NCBI GenBank assembly: GCA_016869535.1
Contig: VGDX01000017.1
Location: 1-41,209 of the forward strand
DNA length: 41,209 nucleotides
From: Alphaproteobacteria bacterium
GTDB lineage: Bacteria; Pseudomonadota; Alphaproteobacteria; Rhizobiales; Methyloligellaceae
Direction: 5' to 3'
A program made the position numbers and the translations under genes. The notes below the pieces were generated by a model. That model did no database searches and had not been told where the DNA came from. It saw only the letters and a list, made by a program, of their open reading frames with translations. Below are positions 1-8,299 of the stretch, piece after piece; within the stretch, counting starts at the first letter, position 1; each line of letters starts with the position of its first letter.

Positions 1-1086
1 GGTCTCGGAGGCCGGGTGCGCGGCAACAAAGTTGTTGCGCCAGGTCCTGAGGCTGCGAGCCATAAAGTCCGCTGGAAGCGCAAGAGGCAGACATTGACTG
101 TGTGGATTAATGCCGACGGGGACATCGGCGTGAATAGCCACGCGAGCCAAGACCCTATCGCCACAAAGGACTGGGTGCGCCGTGAGTGCGGCTTACCGGC
201 ATGGACGCCCAAAAAGCGGAAGCCCAAGTCGCTCCCGCCGCTATGGGAGCGCAATCAATATCTCAGCGAGTCGATCAAGATTGCCCGCGACCGGAAGGCG
301 ATCACCTTCGAGCAGTTCGCCCTTATCATCAACGACCTTAAGAACGCCAATCCTGACGACAATCTAAATCGCAGGGCGGCCGCTTACGCTCAAGAGTTCG
401 GTTTCACCCCGGCCGAGATCGAGGCGGCCCTGCGCCCCCAATGGCGCGCCTACAGCGCCGCGGAACGCGCAGCGGTCTTTAAGATCACCTATCAGGAATA
501 TCGACGGCTAGGGCTCCGCCGCTCTGGCTGCATTGAGTTTGATGCAGAAGCGCGGCGTCGCCTCACCAAGCAACGCTATAACGCCAAAAGGCGAGCAGAA
601 CGCGCCGCCAAGAGAGTTTCAACGAGCGCCGAATGTCGCGCTCCCCTCTGTCCCTCTGAGAAGGTGGGGACAGTAAGGGTGCCGAGTTCTGAGACGGTAG
701 TTGGTAAGCACGAACCTAAGATCGAGAGGAAGGAGATAACCATCGAGAGGGAGGAGATAACTCGTTACCTGGAGACTCCTGTTGAGGGAGATTGGTGTTT
801 GGAGAAGGATGGGAGCTTACAAGATCACCGCCCTTGGAGAACGACAGGGGAGGAATCCGGTCAGCAATGGCGGCGAACTGACCGACTGGCGAGACTCTCC
901 CAAAGCATCCGCGCAAGACGTTTGCGGGCCGCGACCGTGAAAGTCCACGAACTTCAGCACCATGGCGGTGCGGATAACGCCAGAGCCCATGCGAGCCTCC
1001 GAACTGCGGGCGGTCCTGACGATCGTGGTGGCCAGCAACAGCGCCATCATGAACTTGGCGGGGCACACTCCACGGGACCACCCTAG
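1..1086 (+). CDS. Primase-like mobile-element protein, 5' end cut by window
   Basis: The frame is open through the left edge, so the true start probably lies outside; the first start codon inside is GTG at 16. The first 60 or so residues (LGGRV..GNKVVAPGP, then DPIATKDWVRRECGLPAW) recall the primase/toprim-type N-terminal domain of rhizobial phage and integrative-element proteins, but the cysteines of a CHC2 zinc finger are absent. Residues about 160-200 hold a basic stretch (YRRLGLRRSG followed by many Arg/Lys) that I associate with conserved rhizobial mobile-element proteins. After about residue 270 the translation becomes compositionally odd (runs of Arg, Gln, His, Gly), so the 3' part may be a frameshifted read-through. 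The family assignment is from memory and weak; the coding nature of nucleotides 1-800 is more secure. Confidence 0.45.
   Translation, partial: GLGGRVRGNKVVAPGPEAASHKVRWKRKRQTLTVWINADGDIGVNSHASQDPIATKDWVRRECGLPAWTPKKRKPKSLPPLWERNQYLSESIKIARDRKAITFEQFALIINDLKNANPDDNLNRRAAAYAQEFGFTPAEIEAALRPQWRAYSAAERAAVFKITYQEYRRLGLRRSGCIEFDAEARRRLTKQRYNAKRRAERAAKRVSTSAECRAPLCPSEKVGTVRVPSSETVVGKHEPKIERKEITIEREEITRYLETPVEGDWCLEKDGSLQDHRPWRTTGEESGQQWRRTDRLARLSQSIRARRLRAATVKVHELQHHGGADNARAHASLRTAGGPDDRGGQQQRHHELGGAHSTGPP
721..762 (+). repeat. Two tandem 21-bp units inside a coding frame
   Basis: Two directly adjacent 21-bp units (721-741 and 742-762) differ at two positions. They encode IERKEIT followed by IEREEIT. 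The unit is a multiple of three, so copy-number change would keep the frame. It sits in the charged middle part of the primase-like gene. Confidence 0.8.
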
Positions 1087-1418
1087 CGTCCCGCCGAATA
1101 GGGTTGAGCGGTGGGATCGCCCCACGTGCCAGGGGCAATCCGGGAAAGGTGATGAGGCCCAAATAGTTGGAGAAGTCGTCTTGAGATCAGCTTCCAGATA
1201 CAGAGGACGAGGGAAGCAGAAGCAACAAAAAGCCGTTCATTTGTCGGAGTGAGCTACAAGTCGCGGAGACGGGTTGCTGGTCGCGACTTTGAACTATGCG
1301 CCACCACATCTGGCAACGCTTTCCAGATGGGCAGCAAATCGCTAGGTCGCGACTTGCTTCCGGAGACCTACCCATAGCGCGCGGTCTCTCCATCGCCGTA
1401 GGGCGACATGAAGCGGCC
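1087..1418. other. Gap without a recognised gene
   Basis: I see no convincing gene here. Short open frames on both strands look like chance frames. The only pattern is a repeated GGTCGCGACTT-like word near 1279 and 1345, and a 14-base word at 1307-1320 that recurs at 3028-3041. The stretch lies between a plus-strand mobile-element gene and two minus-strand genes. Confidence 0.4.
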
Positions 1419-1667
1419 TTAGCCGCGCCGCCCTAAGGGCTTACCTAGCGTGTCCTGCATCCGCCACGGCTGGACGGAGTGAAGCTGGCCGCCGCACTCC
1501 GCACAGCGAAGCCGGGCTGAAAGCTGCGCGATGGTAAGGCCCATCGAAATGCGCGGAAGCCAATTGATCGGCCTCAGCCTCGTCACACGGCATCGAGGGC
1601 AATGGCATTCGATGTGAGTGAAGCCTCCGGCGGCAAATTCCTCGATGGTGGTATCTAGGTCGGCCAT
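1419..1667 (-). CDS. Small zinc-ribbon protein of unknown function
   Basis: This is an 82-residue protein with two cysteine knuckles, CHCPRC at residues about 21-26 and CAEC at about 55-58, as expected for a single zinc ribbon. The conserved-looking core between them (LRPINWLPRISMGLTIAQLSARLRC is split here as LRPINWLPRIS then MGLTIAQLSARLRC) matches my memory of a small rhizobial family without known function. It ends in LGKPLGRRG. It lies 30 bp downstream of the HNH nuclease gene on the same strand, so the two may be cotranscribed. A nucleic-acid or protein-binding role is possible but is inference only. Confidence 0.7.
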   Translation of the reverse strand: MADLDTTIEEFAAGGFTHIECHCPRCRVTRLRPINWLPRISMGLTIAQLSARLRCAECGGQLHSVQPWRMQDTLGKPLGRRG

Positions 1668-1697
1668 TAACGTCCGTGGTTGATGCTAGCGGAACGG

Positions 1698-2138
1698 TCA
1701 CTGGCTGCGCCGCTTGGCGTTCAATTGCAGTCGGCGTCGATAATCCTGATACGCTTGCTCACCCAACTTACTTTCGTTTGCGATCTCGGTTAGCAACCAG
1801 CGGCCAAGTGCAAGGGTCAACTGAAACTCCACTTCAGTAGTGCTCCGACGGTTCCCGTTGCAACGACTGTGGGCAGGAAGAAAATTGTCAAGCGAGTCGG
1901 TTCCGCCCAGCGCATAGGGCTGGACGTGGTCCACTGCCCATTTTTTGTTGAGTGTGCCACCACAAAGGTGACAGCGTCCCCCTGTTTTCGCAAATACCGC
2001 TTCTCGATCTGCGCTGCTGAGGCTGGTTCGCAAAGGCCGTCGTTCGCGCCATTCTTGAGTTGCCTGCCTGCGGCTAGCCCGAAGCTCCTTTAACTTCCGA
2101 AGGAAAATTTCCGGACGGTAAGGTCTGTTTGACCGCAT
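1698..2138 (-). CDS. HNH endonuclease
   Basis: The 146-residue protein has a basic N-terminus (residues 1-45, rich in Arg and Lys) and then a compact HNH nuclease domain. The motifs are CHLCGG, then WAVDHVQPYALGGTDSLDNF, then HSRCNGNR. The first pair of cysteines and the final C-N bracket a structural zinc, and the DH pair carries the catalytic His with the metal-binding Asp. The family contains homing, phage-packaging and McrA-like nucleases. Its short length and the lack of an attached recognition domain fit a stand-alone mobile-DNA or phage-derived nuclease. The gene starts at ATG 2138 and is followed by the zinc-ribbon gene. Confidence 0.85.
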   Translation of the reverse strand: MRSNRPYRPEIFLRKLKELRASRRQATQEWRERRPLRTSLSSADREAVFAKTGGRCHLCGGTLNKKWAVDHVQPYALGGTDSLDNFLPAHSRCNGNRRSTTEVEFQLTLALGRWLLTEIANESKLGEQAYQDYRRRLQLNAKRRSQ

Positions 2139-2356
2139 TGCGCCCTCCTAGAGTGCCCAGCTTAACGCCTCCCCATGACCGACGACAATGGCAAGCAGGT
2201 GCTTCAGGAAGCGAAGCGGCTTACGTGGATCGCCAACGACCTGACGACATCACCGGCGCCTGCTACATTCGGTGCCTGTGGAGATCGGCGCTCGTTTCGT
2301 TGACAGGAATCGAGAGAGGGCATGATCCTATGGTGGGCATCGCGCGGGGGTCGACC

Positions 2357-2443
2357 ATGGATAACACAACTCTGCTAATCATTGTTTTGGTGGTCTTGCT
2401 TTTGCTTGGCGGCGGCTATTTTGGGCGTGGGCGCTGGTGGTGA
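2357..2443 (+). CDS. 28-residue single-span membrane peptide
   Basis: The product is MDNTTLLIIV-LVVLLLLGGG-YFGRGRWW (28 residues): a polar N-terminus, one hydrophobic span of about 16 residues, a Gly-rich turn and a basic, Trp-rich tail. I recall very similar tiny proteins in rhizobia, annotated only as hypothetical. The longer in-frame reading from 2129 is unlikely, because its first 76 residues look non-coding. There is no perfect Shine-Dalgarno; GGGGG lies about 6-10 bases upstream. The product would sit in the inner membrane. Its role is unknown. Confidence 0.55.
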   Translation: MDNTTLLIIVLVVLLLLGGGYFGRGRWW

Positions 2444-2452
2444 GTTTCGCCG

Positions 2453-2744
2453 ATGTTGCTTACGGCTGACCAACACCGCCGCCTAGCCGAGGTATTCGAG
2501 GAAGCAGCGGCGGACCAGAGTCACACGCCAGAGGATCTGGCAGGACAAGCTCGAACACGCCGGGTCTATCTGGGTCATGCCTCAGATGCGGAAGCCCTAT
2601 GACGCTGTGAGCCATGCCCTCCCCCTACGGTATGCCAATCGTATTCCGATCTCGGCCCGGGCACTGCTTGCCGAGAAGGCCGCGCGGTTTCGGGCGCTCG
2701 CCCGGATGGCCGAGCAGAAGGCAAAGGCGCGTCGTCTGGACTAA
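2453..2744 (+). pseudogene. Probable frameshifted remnant of a small rhizobial hypothetical gene
   Basis: From ATG 2453 the frame reads MLLTADQHRRLAEVFEEAAA and continues to a TGA at 2600-2602. A second frame ending at TAA 2742 encodes ISARALLAEKAARFRALARM plus a basic tail. The two halves resemble the start and end of a short helical family I remember from Bradyrhizobium-like genomes (LTADQ..LAE.YE.AA..., then AFA.KA..FR.LAR). This suggests one gene broken by a frameshift between about 2520 and 2650. It begins 9 bp after the membrane-peptide gene. Confidence 0.35.
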
Positions 2745-3532
2745 GCACCCGAGTCAGCATCTTTGCGACCTAGGGCACTAATAAAACCCTTCCTCGAACT
2801 CTATCTTACGGCCTCGGCCTCGGTTTCCCACGGCTAAAATTTCAGGCGGCGTTCTTTTGCGCGGGAACGATTTGTAAGTCGAGCGCTCGGTCCGGTGCCG
2901 CAGTGTGGAATGCAATCGTCCCTGCACCCGATGGTAACTCCCCAGCCCGAAACCCTTCATCAGGGGCTGGTAGATCTGGACCGGCTTGCTGCCCATTCTG
3001 CGGCAGATAAACCGTCAATGCCCAACCCATCTGGCAACGCTGCCATTCAGGCAACGAGGAAAACGGCACAAAGGCGTGCGCAAAGTAGCAGTTGGCTGCA
3101 CGCCTCCCTGCGCTAGCATAGACAGCAATGCTGTGAACGCCCAGTTGTAGGTAGCATCTCCACAGTGTTAGCTTAAGGGCGTGCGCAGCTAAGATGGGAG
3201 ATGTCGGATTTTATGAAACTATGGCTTCGATTGATGTTTCCACAGCTTCAGGGTGGCCGCCCCACACAAGCGCTGCTCAGGTTCCCTTTGTCTTTGCTTT
3301 TTTCGACGCTCCCGCCGCTTGTAGATCAGCCCTATCTCGCCAAGCTATGTAGGTAGCCCCCGTCAGAAAAAGTGAACAATACCAGTGTACTTAAGGATTA
3401 GACAGGCCGTCTAGCCGTGAAGTGGGGTCTCTGATAGGTTCCGAGCAAAAGAAATCGAGCCCTCTCTGAGGCGCTGAAGGCCGGGCAATTTAAGCCAAAT
3501 TTGAACACGGTTTAGAACCACATTCCAGGGTC
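2745..3532. other. Long gap without a recognisable gene
   Basis: Almost 800 bp show no open frame I can link to a family. A 52-codon frame from ATG 3194 and several minus-strand frames of 70-75 codons are present but have no family-like composition. This is either degraded mobile DNA or the long upstream region of the large glycosyltransferase gene. I could not define a promoter. Confidence 0.4.
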
Positions 3533-6500
3533 GTGGGTATTCGGGGGTTTAATGCAGTGTTGGAAGTTGGGCCGGGTCTGCCAAAAGAATCAGATCGAGT
3601 ACCCGTAGGGAACGGTCAGGCGGAGTCAGCGCATTTGCCGGAACCCACCTCTGCTTTGCCTGTTGACCCTTCCAATGGGCAAAGCTTCACTTCGTCCGGC
3701 GGCCCCGTATTTTCCGCGACGAGCATTGCAAGGCTGTTGTTACGCGGAAAGCTTGCGGGTCGAATAGAACGCAAGCTGTCGGAGCAGCTCCGCTTGAAGA
3801 CCCCCCCACCCAGGCGCAGGCTAACTAGGTTCGAGAGGCATATCGCGCAACATATCTTCAGGCACAAAGACAGACTGAGCTGCTTCCTCCTGCGCCAGTC
3901 ACTCGGCGCGATCAAAAGCGTCTATGGGCAACAGGCGGTGTTTACGGCCCTGGTGATTGGCCTCGACACCAGAAACTTCAAACTGGTCGCAGCTGGCCTG
4001 AACCACCTTACGAGCGATGAGCTCGTAGCGATTTCCGGCGGTTGGATTGACAGGCTGAAACAGGCAGAGATTGAAGCCAAGGCGCTTGATCTTAACGGGG
4101 TCAAGCTTGCGGCCCTCCAACAGCTCAAAACCAACGATCTCAATCGGCAGGAAACAGAATACGAAGGGGGGGCACCTACGCTATTTAAGCCCCATGCGGT
4201 TCATTTTGTTCTGAAGCACAACAGCGCACCGCTTCGTTTCCTCCTGCGACATTCGATGGGGGTTCTCAAGCGATGCTACGGCGCGCGTGCGATCCTAACG
4301 CTCCTGGTCATAGGGATCGATAGCAGAGACTCAAAGCTTATTGACGCCAGCTTGAGACAACTGACCAGCAATGATTTGCACTCGCTCTCGGAAGAATGCC
4401 TGAAACAGCTTAGCGACCTCGATACCGGAGGCATCGGTGACGATAGAGCTTTGTTGAAATGGCTGCAGGGACAGCTCGTGCTGCAGCTGAAATCCCAACC
4501 GGAAGCCGCTGCCCCACTTATCGAGAAAATAATCACGCTTCTGTACGATCTTCTGAAAAGCGTTGGAGTTGAAGAGGTGACAAAGACGGCCGAGGCCTTC
4601 GCGGCGATTGTTTCGAGAAACCCAGTCCTCCTACAATTGCTCGGGCACTGCGAAAAATGGTCCGGTCGGCTCGAAGATGCACGATCTACGTTGGAGCGGG
4701 CCTTGGCTTTGCCCGACGCTGACCCCATGGGCTATTTCGAACTGTCTGAGGTGCTTGAGTTCCTGGGCGACGACAATGGCGCCATACAGGCCGCACGGAA
4801 AGGCCAAGCGCATTTCTCCGACCAGGAATTATTCCTGAAAAGTCCTGGCCGGCTGACAATGCCGACAGGGCCGTTAATGCGGCAAGGCAATTTGGTGGCT
4901 GGCTGGGAGCAATATCAGAAACGTCGGGATCGATTTGTTCTCGATGCTCCACCTCGTAGAGCGATTTGGCAGGGTGAATCGCTTAAAGACGAAACCCTGC
5001 TGGTATTGGGTGAAAAGGGCATCGGCGATGAAATCCGATATGCATCCTGCTATCCGGATTTGCTCTCTCAGGTTCGAAATGTTTCGGTCTCAGCCGATCC
5101 TCGGCTCGTTCCATTGCTGGAGCGGTCCTTTCCGGACGCCACGTTCATTCCTGCGATGCGGGACACGGTCCGTAATTGGAAGAAAATGAGCGTGCAACGG
5201 GAAAGCTTCAAGCTCAGCCGAGCCCTCAGCCTCGATCTCTACTGCCTGGCCACGCAATTCGACTATCTCTGTATGGCAGGCGACCTCCCGCTTTATCTGC
5301 GCCAAAATCACGAGTCGTTCCCGCGTCACAGGGGCTATCTTGTGCCAGACCCTGAGACGCGCACAAAGTGGCGCAATCGACTCGACTCTCTCGGACCGGA
5401 GCCCAAGGTTGGCATCACCTGGCGAAGTGCCGTTATGAACTACAAGCGTAGTCAACACTATTTCACCATAGAACAAATGCTGCCTGTGCTCCGCGCGCGT
5501 GGGGTTCATTTCGTCAATCTGCAATACGATTCTTGTGAGGAGGAGCTGAGTTGGCTGGAGCAGACGCATGGCATTCCCGTCCATAGATGGGAAGAGGTCA
5601 ATCTGATGGGCGACCTCGAAGGTTATGCCGCTCTGCTCAATGAGCTGGATCTGGTAATTGCACCCCATACCATGGTCAAGGAGATGGCGGGCGCCGTCGG
5701 TACGCCGACGCTATTCATGGCGCCAACGGGGCAAGCGTGGGTGCGTTGGCGAGCTAACCCGACTACTTTCCAAGATATCTGGCATCCTTCGGTGGCGCAT
5801 GTGCCCAGCGCGCATGCCGGTGACAAGGAATATGTGGTCTCCCAAACGGCGGAACGGCTTGAGGCCTTCCTTGCGAAGCAGGATCGGACGGAATGGCGGC
5901 CTCAGAACGCGGGCTTCCACGCCGCACCGGAAAATAAAGAGAAGGAGCCAGACGCAGCGTCTGTGCCAGAGCCGGTAGAGAAAAGTTACGTAAACGAATA
6001 TGGCGAGATTTACCGGCCAGCCGGCGTCACAGACACTCCTAACAAAAAGGAAAGCCTTGCTGAATTCGAGAAACGAGAAGCAGAATTTCGTAGGGTCGCT
6101 TCCCTGCTTTTCAGAGATGCTCCCCAACCGCGGGAGCCAAAGGGTGTCTTCCTGCTTTCCGGCCATCGCAGCTATAAGCAGGCGGCTCTGACGGTTCTTG
6201 GCGCACACGGACTTGCCAAGCGTGGTTGGGCAATAGTCCCTCTTGACCAGCCCACCTTTGAGCCGGGGCACTCTACCAATCCGTCTATCGCCCACTTCCG
6301 CGAGATTCTACTTCCGGCCGGGGATTCGCGAGCCTTTTATCACCGCGATAGACTCAATGGTTTACGCTTTGACTGGGAGGTTGATTGGCAGCATCGCATT
6401 TGTGCAGCGGGGGGGATCAATTTCTATCCAATAATCGCTAACAGGCTGGGTAAGGAGTTTCGCCGCTATTCAGTGGATGTGCAGGATCCGGCGGTCTTGA

Positions 6501-7615
6501 GTCGTTTGAGCATCTTACTCGGGAGCTGTGACGCCGCCCTTGAGATTTGCTGGGAGGCAGAGGAACTACTCGCGCCACTCGGCATCCCGGTTCGATTTAG
6601 CGGCTTCGAGCCAAACTATCCAACCACGGGTGTCTTCAAGGTCTATTGCCATGAACGTGGACGCCACCACGGAATTGAATTCGTGGAAATGCGTCAGGCT
6701 TACGAAAAGTATTTCCGCTCCGGCCGCTCGGGATTTGTTCGCGCAATAGATGTTCAAAACGTAACGCGCCACGATCTGTACTCTGCCGGCGCCCTAAGAG
6801 GCGACCTCTTCGAGGAGTGGCTCAAGCGCAATGGCAAAGATCCCTCAACGATCGAAAAAGCGAAAGAATGGGCAAACCAAGATCGTTCGGGACACGGCAA
6901 GCCCACTGTCGAAGGCGAAGTCACGCTTGAGAGGATTCGCCAGCATAAGGCCCGGGGCGGAAAGGTCGCCTGCCTTTACGGCTGCATACCGTTCGATTTC
7001 GGCCATCCCTGGCCGGACAAAGGGCCGGCGCACGAGGATTTGCAGGATTGGTACAATCACACGGTAGAGACTCTGAATGACACAGATGTTCTACTGCTCG
7101 TGAAGCCGCATCCAAGCGAGGCCGACTTTCAGCAGTTTGGGCGTCCAAATGAATTCTTCGTCGAAATGCTGAAGGGTCCAGCTGCCAAGAATGTCTACTT
7201 GCTCGGTCACCATTGGCTTAACAATCGGGATCTAACGCCGCATTTGGACTTTGGAATCGTTTGGCGCGGCTCCATCGCGACCGAGCTGTCCCTTATGGGT
7301 GTGCCCGTGGTCGTCTGCGCTCCATACTCGATGGTTGATCATGTTCTGGATCTTCCAATGCTGAAGGATCGTGCCGATTATGAGGACATGGTGCGCCACT
7401 CGGACAAGCGTATCCACATCAGCGAACAACTAACCCTGCGCGCCGGGATGGTGTTCGAATTCTATCGCACCCAGACTCTAATCGAGTATCCATTTGGTTG
7501 GATTTCGTCCAAACGCAAAGATATGGGGCCACCGGTTCTCTCGGAAGTGGCAATTAAGCAATATCTGCAAAACGGGCACCCATCCGTCGATAAAATTTGC
7601 GCAAGAATAGAATAG
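3533..7615 (+). CDS. Giant fusion: repeat domain + TPR-like + GT-B transferase + KpsC/capsule-synthesis-like domain
   Basis: This 1360-residue protein has at least four parts. Residues 95-300 hold a duplicated module (118-168 and 236-286). Residues 340-440 are helical and TPR-like (KWSGRLEDARSTLERALAL, YFELSEVLEFLGD). Residues 485-780 resemble the glycosyltransferase domain seen after TPRs in many alphaproteobacteria (LVLGEKGIGDEIRYASC, VGITWRSA, LDLVIAPHTMVKEMAGAVGTPT). Residues 870-1340 resemble the capsule-synthesis/KpsC-LpsZ family (GVFLLSGHR, LLLVKPHPSE at about 1187-1196, FGIVWRGSIATELSLMGVPVV). A low-complexity linker (about 795-850) separates the two transferase halves. The GTG start at 3533 follows AGGG at a short distance; an ATG later in the frame cannot be excluded. 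It probably adds two kinds of sugar to the glycan made by the adjacent genes, at the cytoplasmic face of the inner membrane. It ends 18 bp before the convergent acyltransferase gene. Confidence 0.8.
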   Translation: MGIRGFNAVLEVGPGLPKESDRVPVGNGQAESAHLPEPTSALPVDPSNGQSFTSSGGPVFSATSIARLLLRGKLAGRIERKLSEQLRLKTPPPRRRLTRFERHIAQHIFRHKDRLSCFLLRQSLGAIKSVYGQQAVFTALVIGLDTRNFKLVAAGLNHLTSDELVAISGGWIDRLKQAEIEAKALDLNGVKLAALQQLKTNDLNRQETEYEGGAPTLFKPHAVHFVLKHNSAPLRFLLRHSMGVLKRCYGARAILTLLVIGIDSRDSKLIDASLRQLTSNDLHSLSEECLKQLSDLDTGGIGDDRALLKWLQGQLVLQLKSQPEAAAPLIEKIITLLYDLLKSVGVEEVTKTAEAFAAIVSRNPVLLQLLGHCEKWSGRLEDARSTLERALALPDADPMGYFELSEVLEFLGDDNGAIQAARKGQAHFSDQELFLKSPGRLTMPTGPLMRQGNLVAGWEQYQKRRDRFVLDAPPRRAIWQGESLKDETLLVLGEKGIGDEIRYASCYPDLLSQVRNVSVSADPRLVPLLERSFPDATFIPAMRDTVRNWKKMSVQRESFKLSRALSLDLYCLATQFDYLCMAGDLPLYLRQNHESFPRHRGYLVPDPETRTKWRNRLDSLGPEPKVGITWRSAVMNYKRSQHYFTIEQMLPVLRARGVHFVNLQYDSCEEELSWLEQTHGIPVHRWEEVNLMGDLEGYAALLNELDLVIAPHTMVKEMAGAVGTPTLFMAPTGQAWVRWRANPTTFQDIWHPSVAHVPSAHAGDKEYVVSQTAERLEAFLAKQDRTEWRPQNAGFHAAPENKEKEPDAASVPEPVEKSYVNEYGEIYRPAGVTDTPNKKESLAEFEKREAEFRRVASLLFRDAPQPREPKGVFLLSGHRSYKQAALTVLGAHGLAKRGWAIVPLDQPTFEPGHSTNPSIAHFREILLPAGDSRAFYHRDRLNGLRFDWEVDWQHRICAAGGINFYPIIANRLGKEFRRYSVDVQDPAVLSRLSILLGSCDAALEICWEAEELLAPLGIPVRFSGFEPNYPTTGVFKVYCHERGRHHGIEFVEMRQAYEKYFRSGRSGFVRAIDVQNVTRHDLYSAGALRGDLFEEWLKRNGKDPSTIEKAKEWANQDRSGHGKPTVEGEVTLERIRQHKARGGKVACLYGCIPFDFGHPWPDKGPAHEDLQDWYNHTVETLNDTDVLLLVKPHPSEADFQQFGRPNEFFVEMLKGPAAKNVYLLGHHWLNNRDLTPHLDFGIVWRGSIATELSLMGVPVVVCAPYSMVDHVLDLPMLKDRADYEDMVRHSDKRIHISEQLTLRAGMVFEFYRTQTLIEYPFGWISSKRKDMGPPVLSEVAIKQYLQNGHPSVDKICARIE
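3884..4390 (+). repeat. Internal duplication in the N-terminal domain of the giant transferase
   Basis: Residues 118-168 and 236-286 align without gaps: FLLRQSLGAIKSVYG.. against FLLRHSMGVLKRCYG.., ALVIGLDTRNFKL against LLVIGIDSRDSKL, and LTSDEL against LTSNDL. The copies are 118 residues apart (nucleotides 3884-4036 and 4238-4390). I do not recognise the unit as a named domain. Confidence 0.8.
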
Positions 7616-7633
7616 AACACGCCGTCGGCGAAC

Positions 7634-8257
7634 TCATTCGCGCACCTTTACCATCTTGGCGGGGATCCCCGCGCAGATCGAATTTTCAGGAAGGTCCTTG
7701 GTTACGACGGACTTCGCTCCGACGATAGCGCCATCACCGATGGTGACACTTGCAAGGACTGTGACATGGCCTCCGAGCCAGACATCCCTGCCAATGGAGA
7801 TTTTTCCGTAGGTGTGGGGTTGGTCCTTAATAAGGATGCCTTTCCGGGTTCCGTGGTTGGAACTTTGGATGTAGCAGAACCCGGCCATCATCGTATCGCC
7901 ACCGATGGTGATGTCCTCGCCGCAATTAATGATGGTATAGGCTCCGATGCGGCACCCCGGCCCGATTTCCAGGACAGCGTTGTTAGCAGCTATAAGCCGG
8001 CAAGAGGTGTCGAGCTTCACACCATCGCCAATGATAACGCGGCCTTGTTCCCGGTTACGGATATCGACCCCGCCCATGATCGAGACGTCAGAACCAATTT
8101 GAATGTCCTGCGGACGGCCTTGGATTTTTAAATACGGCACACCCTGAATGTAGAAATTGCGGCCTACTTTGATGCCCTTCGCCCGCATGACAAACGCCAC
8201 GAGACGGCTATAAGGGCGATAGACCCACCATCCGAACAAAAATGCCAAGAACTGCAA
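7634..8257 (-). CDS. Left-handed beta-helix (hexapeptide) acyltransferase
   Basis: The 207-residue protein has a short hydrophobic N-terminus followed by many isoleucine/valine-rich hexapeptide turns (IQIGSDVSIMGG, VIIGDGVKL, LEIGPGCRIGAYTIINCGEDITIGGDT) and the usual C-terminal end of sugar O- or N-acetyltransferases (DVWLGGHVTVLASVTIGDGAIVGA, then SVVTKDLPENSICAGIPAKMV). The SSNHGT motif carries the likely catalytic His. It would transfer an acetyl or related acyl group from acyl-CoA to a sugar. The start is TTG at 8257, supported by GGAGG nine bases upstream. It is the last gene of the seven-gene minus-strand glycan operon, 42 bp after the methyltransferase. Confidence 0.88.
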   Translation of the reverse strand: MQFLAFLFGWWVYRPYSRLVAFVMRAKGIKVGRNFYIQGVPYLKIQGRPQDIQIGSDVSIMGGVDIRNREQGRVIIGDGVKLDTSCRLIAANNAVLEIGPGCRIGAYTIINCGEDITIGGDTMMAGFCYIQSSNHGTRKGILIKDQPHTYGKISIGRDVWLGGHVTVLASVTIGDGAIVGAKSVVTKDLPENSICAGIPAKMVKVRE

Positions 8258-8299
8258 AGAAGGAATCCTCCGGCCTCGCTCGGCTGAGATCCGCTGGCG

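Noticed and set aside
716..1252. Minus- and plus-strand frames overlapping the tail of the primase-like gene
   Set aside because: No motif recognised; starts lack ribosome-binding sites. The tail itself may be frameshifted, but I could not restore a family-like sequence.
1307..3041. 14-base word CATCTGGCAACGCT at 1307 and 3028
   Set aside because: Too short and without extended similarity around it; could be chance in two low-information gaps.
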